Shown here in pieces: positions 12,821 through 15,786 of a DNA stretch of 15,786 nt; position 1 is the first letter of the stretch; every line of letters begins with the position of its first letter. The DNA is from DATAQC01 sp039649175. GTDB taxonomy: Bacteria; Actinomycetota; Acidimicrobiia; Acidimicrobiales; AC-14. Location: contig JBBWZS010000139.1 of the NCBI GenBank assembly GCA_039649175.1, positions 1-15,786 of the forward strand. The letters are read 5' to 3'. The translations under genes and the position numbers were made by a program. The notes below the pieces were generated by a model, which was not told where the DNA came from, searched no databases, and saw only the letters and a list, made by a program, of their open reading frames with translations.

Positions 12821-13366
12821 TCAGCCGTCGTTGCCGCGGCGTCCGTGGTCCTCGCCACCACCGCCACCACTGTCCTGTGACGACCGGCCGCTCGTCGAGG
12901 TGCCGGTTGTCGAACCGCTGTTGCCCGGTCCGCGATTGGGGGACACGCTGCGGTCACCGGTCCCCCGGGTGAGACCGTGGTCGTCACCCACCTCGTGGGT
13001 CGCCGGGTTGTCGACGCCGTGATCGTCGCCCACGTCATCGGCGTCGGTCGAGCCCACCACGGTCGTCCCCGGAGCGACGGCCGCCGGGGTGACGCCCCCG
13101 TGGTCGTCACCCACGTCATGGGTCGTGGGGTCGTCGACCCCTCGGTCGTCGAGCGTGGTCACGGTGGACGGGCTGGTGCTGGGCGTCGTGGCCTCGGCGC
13201 CGTGGCGGCCACGGTCGTCGAGTGTCGAGCGGGGCCGGGACTCGTCGCTGCGGTGGCTGACGGTCGCCGTCGGGCGACCGACGGTGTTGGCAGCGGCGAC
13301 GGTGAGGCCGGTCAACGACGCCAGACCGGCGGCGGCGATGGCGATGGTGACACGGTGGGTGCGCAT
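12821..13366 (-). CDS. Secreted Asp/His-repeat protein of unknown function
   Basis: A 181-aa protein with a Sec-type signal peptide (MRTHRVTIAIAAAGLASLTG, likely cleaved near residues 25-27 at an Ala-rich site). The mature part is Thr/Ser/Pro/Gly-rich and contains three VGDDHG units (residues 85-90, 112-117, 126-131). Two sit in a longer repeat: GVDDPTTHDVGDDHG and GVDNPATHEVGDDHG. There are also two LDDRG motifs and a terminal EDHG. There is no lipobox, sorting signal or transmembrane segment after the signal, so release to the outside or to the envelope is expected. Dense Asp and His suggests metal binding, by inference. The ATG at 13366 is supported by GAGAGGA (13373-13379) 6 nt upstream; the longer frame is rejected. 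It is divergent from the Rieske-FAD gene and convergent with the peroxiredoxin gene. No family recognised. Confidence 0.78.
   Translation of the reverse strand: MRTHRVTIAIAAAGLASLTGLTVAAANTVGRPTATVSHRSDESRPRSTLDDRGRHGAEATTPSTSPSTVTTLDDRGVDDPTTHDVGDDHGGVTPAAVAPGTTVVGSTDADDVGDDHGVDNPATHEVGDDHGLTRGTGDRSVSPNRGPGNSGSTTGTSTSGRSSQDSGGGGGEDHGRRGNDG
12974..13114 (-). repeat. VGDDHG repeat region
   Basis: Three VGDDHG hexapeptides are encoded by near-identical DNA (GTGGGTGACGACCACGG in two, with one-base changes in the other). Two are embedded in a roughly 15-codon repeat separated by a unique spacer. The similarity at DNA level suggests internal duplication. Confidence 0.75.
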
Positions 13367-13397
13367 GTGATGTCCTCTCGTTCGGGTGGTTGTTCGG

Positions 13398-13403
13398 AGT
13401 ATC
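13398..13403 (-). promoter_or_regulatory. -10 hexamer GATACT of the Asp/His-repeat gene
   Basis: On the minus strand GATACT (13403 to 13398) lies 31 nt before the ATG at 13366, leaving a short leader that holds the GAGAGGA ribosome-binding sequence. No -35 is evident. Confidence 0.38.
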
Positions 13404-13491
13404 GGGGCACGCCGCCGGGCGCAGTAGTGGACATTGGTCGTAGGACCGGCGTCGGCGATTGCCACCGCCCATGGCCGGGTAAGGGGCCGCG

Positions 13492-15024
13492 ATGGGGTCC
13501 CTGCAGGAGACGAACCCATCGCTGTGGGTCGCCACCACGCCGGCGTCGGCCTACCAACCCCTGCCCGGCTCCCTCGACACCGACGTGGCCGTGGTGGGGG
13601 CGGGCATCGTCGGCCTCACGGCCGCCGCCCTCCTGCAGCAACGAGGACGGCGGGTCGTCGTGGTGGAGGCGGGCCGGGTGGCGTCGGGGGCCACCGGGTA
13701 CACGACGGCCAAGCTGAGCGCCCTCCATGGCCTCATCTACGACGAGCTGGCCCGGTCCTACGGCGACGCCGCGGCGCTGACGTACGCCGACGCCAACCTG
13801 GCCGGGATTGCCAAGGTGGCCGAGCTGGTCGAGCAGTACGACATCGACTGTGACCTGCAGACGCGGCCGGCATTCACCTACACCTGCGACCCGGAGATGG
13901 TCGACTCGGTCCGAGCGGAGGTAGCGGCCGCTCGGCGCATCTCGCTCCCGGTGAGCTTCACCACCGACACCGATCTTCCCTTCCCGGTCGACGGGGCGAT
14001 CCGCCTCGATGACCAGGCCCAGTTCCACCCCCGCAAGTACTGCCTGGGCCTGGCCAGCGCCGTCGCCGGCGGCAGTCACGAGGGCGCGGTGTACGAGCGC
14101 ACCCGTGCGCTGTCGGTCGACGACGACGACGACGGTCGGTGTCGCCTCGTGACCGACCGCGGCACGATCACCGCCGACCACGTGATAGTGGCCACCCAGC
14201 TCCCGTTCTCCGACAAGGGAGGGTTCTTCGCTCGCGCCCACCCCGTGCGCTCCTACGTGCTCGGCGTCCGGGTTGGTGGCGCGCCGCCGCAAGGGATGTA
14301 CCTGGCCGCTGACTCGCCGTCACGCTCGGTGCGCTCGGCGCCCGTCGAGGGCGGGGAGTTGGTGCTGGTCGGTGGCGAGAGCCACAAGGTCGGCCAGGAC
14401 GACGACACCACCCGGCGCTACCGCGCCCTGGAGGACTGGGCCCGGCTCCACTTCACCGTCGAGGCGGTCGACTACCGCTGGTCGGCCCAGGACTACATGC
14501 CCGTCGACCGGTTGCCTTTCGTGGGCCCGCTGGCGCCGGGCTCAGAACGCGTCCTCGTGGCCACCGGGTTCCAGAAATGGGGCATGAGCAACGGGTCGGC
14601 GGCGGCCATGATGCTGGTCGACCGCATCACCGGCGTCGACAACCCATGGGCGGAGGTGTTCGACTCGAACCGGCTGAACGTCCGCCAGTCGCTAGCCGAT
14701 GTGGTCAAGGAGAACGCCGACGTGGTGAAGCGCTTCATCGGCGACCGGCTCAGGACCACCACCGACCGGTCCGTCGACGATCTCGCCCCTGGCGATGCGG
14801 CCGTGCTGGCGATGGGGACAGAGCGGGTCGCCGCCTACCGCGACGACGCCGGAATGGTCCACGCCGTGTCCCCGGTGTGCACGCACCTCGGTTGCACGGT
14901 GACGTGGAACACCGCCGAGCTCACCTGGGACTGCCCGTGCCACGGCTCCCGGTTCGACTGCGACGGTCACGTGGTCCAGGGTCCGGCGGTGCGGGACCTG
15001 GCGCCCAGGGAGGGCTTCGGCTGA
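13492..15024 (+). CDS. FAD-dependent oxidoreductase with C-terminal Rieske [2Fe-2S] domain
   Basis: A 510-aa protein in the layout of Bacillus YhfW. Residues 30-420 form a DAO/GlpD-type FAD domain: the dinucleotide loop VVGAGIVG (34-41), EAGRVASGATGYTTAKLS where DAO proteins contact FAD, and ATGFQKWGMSNG near residues 358-369 closing the FAD site. The Rieske domain occupies roughly 430-510 with C463-T-H465 and C481-P-C483-H484. Cys463, His465, Cys481 and His484 are the cluster ligands; Cys468 and Cys483 would form the usual disulfide. Substrate and electron acceptor are unknown. AAGGGG at 13481-13486, 5 nt upstream, supports the ATG. No signal peptide was seen, so it is probably cytoplasmic. 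The tail after AVRDL is short but within the family's normal length. Confidence 0.92.
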   Translation: MGSLQETNPSLWVATTPASAYQPLPGSLDTDVAVVGAGIVGLTAAALLQQRGRRVVVVEAGRVASGATGYTTAKLSALHGLIYDELARSYGDAAALTYADANLAGIAKVAELVEQYDIDCDLQTRPAFTYTCDPEMVDSVRAEVAAARRISLPVSFTTDTDLPFPVDGAIRLDDQAQFHPRKYCLGLASAVAGGSHEGAVYERTRALSVDDDDDGRCRLVTDRGTITADHVIVATQLPFSDKGGFFARAHPVRSYVLGVRVGGAPPQGMYLAADSPSRSVRSAPVEGGELVLVGGESHKVGQDDDTTRRYRALEDWARLHFTVEAVDYRWSAQDYMPVDRLPFVGPLAPGSERVLVATGFQKWGMSNGSAAAMMLVDRITGVDNPWAEVFDSNRLNVRQSLADVVKENADVVKRFIGDRLRTTTDRSVDDLAPGDAAVLAMGTERVAAYRDDAGMVHAVSPVCTHLGCTVTWNTAELTWDCPCHGSRFDCDGHVVQGPAVRDLAPREGFG

Positions 15025-15056
15025 CGGGACCCAGGAACCAGCCCACCGGGACGGCG

Positions 15057-15728
15057 TCAGCGAGCTGAGATGCCCTTGACCACCAGGTCGGCGATAGCTG
15101 CCGCCGAGGGCGTGATCATTCGGAGCATCGCCGTTGTCTCCTCCTCGTCAGGAGCACCGAGACGATCATCTTCGAGGCCAACCGTGGCCGCATCGGTCTC
15201 GAAGGTCGAGCCGGTCTCGGCTGCGGCGTCGTTGCGCCCGCCGGTGGAGCCATCCAGTCGTCGTGGTGCAGCATCTGAGTTGGAAACATCGCTACCATCG
15301 CCGTCCGGCTGAGACGCTTCCTCCTGAGAGCCAGCGAACTGAAAAGTCAGTATGGGACCCTTCGCGAGTAGCACACAGTGCTCACGACCGGTGTCATCCC
15401 GGGTAACCAATGCCACAACGGCGGTGGGGCGAGCCGCAGCCATCTTGGCCGCGAGGCAGACTGCATCTGCGGCGACGAGGTCATCGACCCGGGAGACAGG
15501 TCGATACTCGTGATTGAAACAGGTGAGCTCATAGACTGACGGCCGGTCCCGCGTACGACGCAGGTACCGGTCGACGCGATCACCGGCTCCCTGGCTGACG
15601 AGCGCCAGCATGATGCTCCCGACGATCTGGCCTCCGGCAGGGTCCCTCTGAGCCACCTTGCCGTGTATCGCTGCCTGAAGAAGCTGCTCCAAGTAGTCGG
15701 CGCCGATGTCGTCAAACAGTTCAGACAT
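15057..15728 (-). CDS. Unrecognised 223-aa protein with a disordered middle
   Basis: I recognise no family. Residues 1-128 look folded, with mixed helix and strand: MSELFDDIGADYLEQLLQAA, a helix with GGQIVGSIMLALVSQGAG, YLRRTRDRPSVYELTCF, an Ala-rich helix AAKMAAARPTAVVALVTRDD, then HCVLLAKGPILTFQF. Residues 130-190 are Ser/Asp/Gly-rich and probably disordered. Residues 195-223 include TTAMLRMITPSAAAIADLV, probably a helix. No signal peptide, catalytic motif or metal site stands out. G+C is lower than the rest (two lines, 15301-15420, count to 71 of 120, or 59%), and codon use includes more A/T third positions, consistent with a different history. The ATG at 15728 has no clear ribosome-binding site. 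It is convergent with the Rieske-FAD gene, 32 bp away. That it is a gene is likely, from the long intact frame with varied composition, but its role is unknown. Confidence 0.6.
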   Translation of the reverse strand: MSELFDDIGADYLEQLLQAAIHGKVAQRDPAGGQIVGSIMLALVSQGAGDRVDRYLRRTRDRPSVYELTCFNHEYRPVSRVDDLVAADAVCLAAKMAAARPTAVVALVTRDDTGREHCVLLAKGPILTFQFAGSQEEASQPDGDGSDVSNSDAAPRRLDGSTGGRNDAAAETGSTFETDAATVGLEDDRLGAPDEEETTAMLRMITPSAAAIADLVVKGISAR

Positions 15729-15786
15729 CAGTAGCGATGCCCAGCGGAAGATCTGCTGTCGAGTGCGACACGGCGTGCGGAGAAAA

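Overview
The window is about 72% G+C by eye and coding-dense, with GTG starts and several leaderless-type promoters (TAGNNT hexamer 6-7 nt before a GTG). It carries genes typical of Actinomycetota: a HelY-type helicase, a DUF4193 zinc-ribbon protein, a protein with the C-terminal domain of actinobacterial lipid-droplet-associated proteins, a ThyX-family protein and a GCS2/YbdK ligase. A member of Acidimicrobiia or a close uncultured actinobacterial lineage is my best guess. This comes from gene content and style, not from a search.

Layout. 1-3210: a 5'-truncated HelY-type DEVH helicase followed 9 nt later by a shortened lipid-kinase-like protein. 3287-3442: a 51-aa CsbD-like stress protein, followed by a GC-rich hairpin. 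3515-6400: an M20-family amidohydrolase and a tandem-domain ThyX-like protein, each with its own leaderless-type promoter. 6401-6775: the only long gene-free stretch. It is clearly lower in G+C (about 55% on two hand-counted lines), with two perfect inverted repeats, a short palindrome and the promoter of the next operon. 6776-8846: a tight four-gene operon (acidic DUF4193 protein, Ldp-like protein, GNAT acetyltransferase, Nudix hydrolase).

8799-11060 (minus strand): a 601-aa, largely disordered, Arg/Gly/Pro-rich protein of unknown function, whose 3' end overlaps the Nudix gene by 48 bp. Upstream of it lies a cupredoxin lipoprotein. 11160-12793 (plus): a carboxylate-amine ligase (YbdK type), divergent from the cupredoxin gene, then a Bcp/PrxQ peroxiredoxin. 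12821-13366 (minus): a secreted Asp/His-repeat protein. 13492-15024 (plus): a FAD oxidoreductase with a C-terminal Rieske domain. 15057-15728 (minus): an unrecognised 223-aa protein with lower G+C.

Functionally the first half is mostly housekeeping: RNA helicase, nucleotide or folate-linked ThyX family, amidohydrolase. The 10.6-15.0 kb part gathers redox and thiol proteins (cupredoxin, YbdK-type ligase, peroxiredoxin, Rieske-FAD enzyme), but in separate transcription units, so joint function is only a suggestion. I see no CRISPR array, insertion sequence, tRNA, rRNA or recognisable defence system. The most unusual items are the ThyX-like protein whose two halves each hold part of the ThyX signature, the disordered 601-aa protein, the VGDDHG-repeat secreted protein, the structured gene-free gap, and the unknown gene at the right edge.
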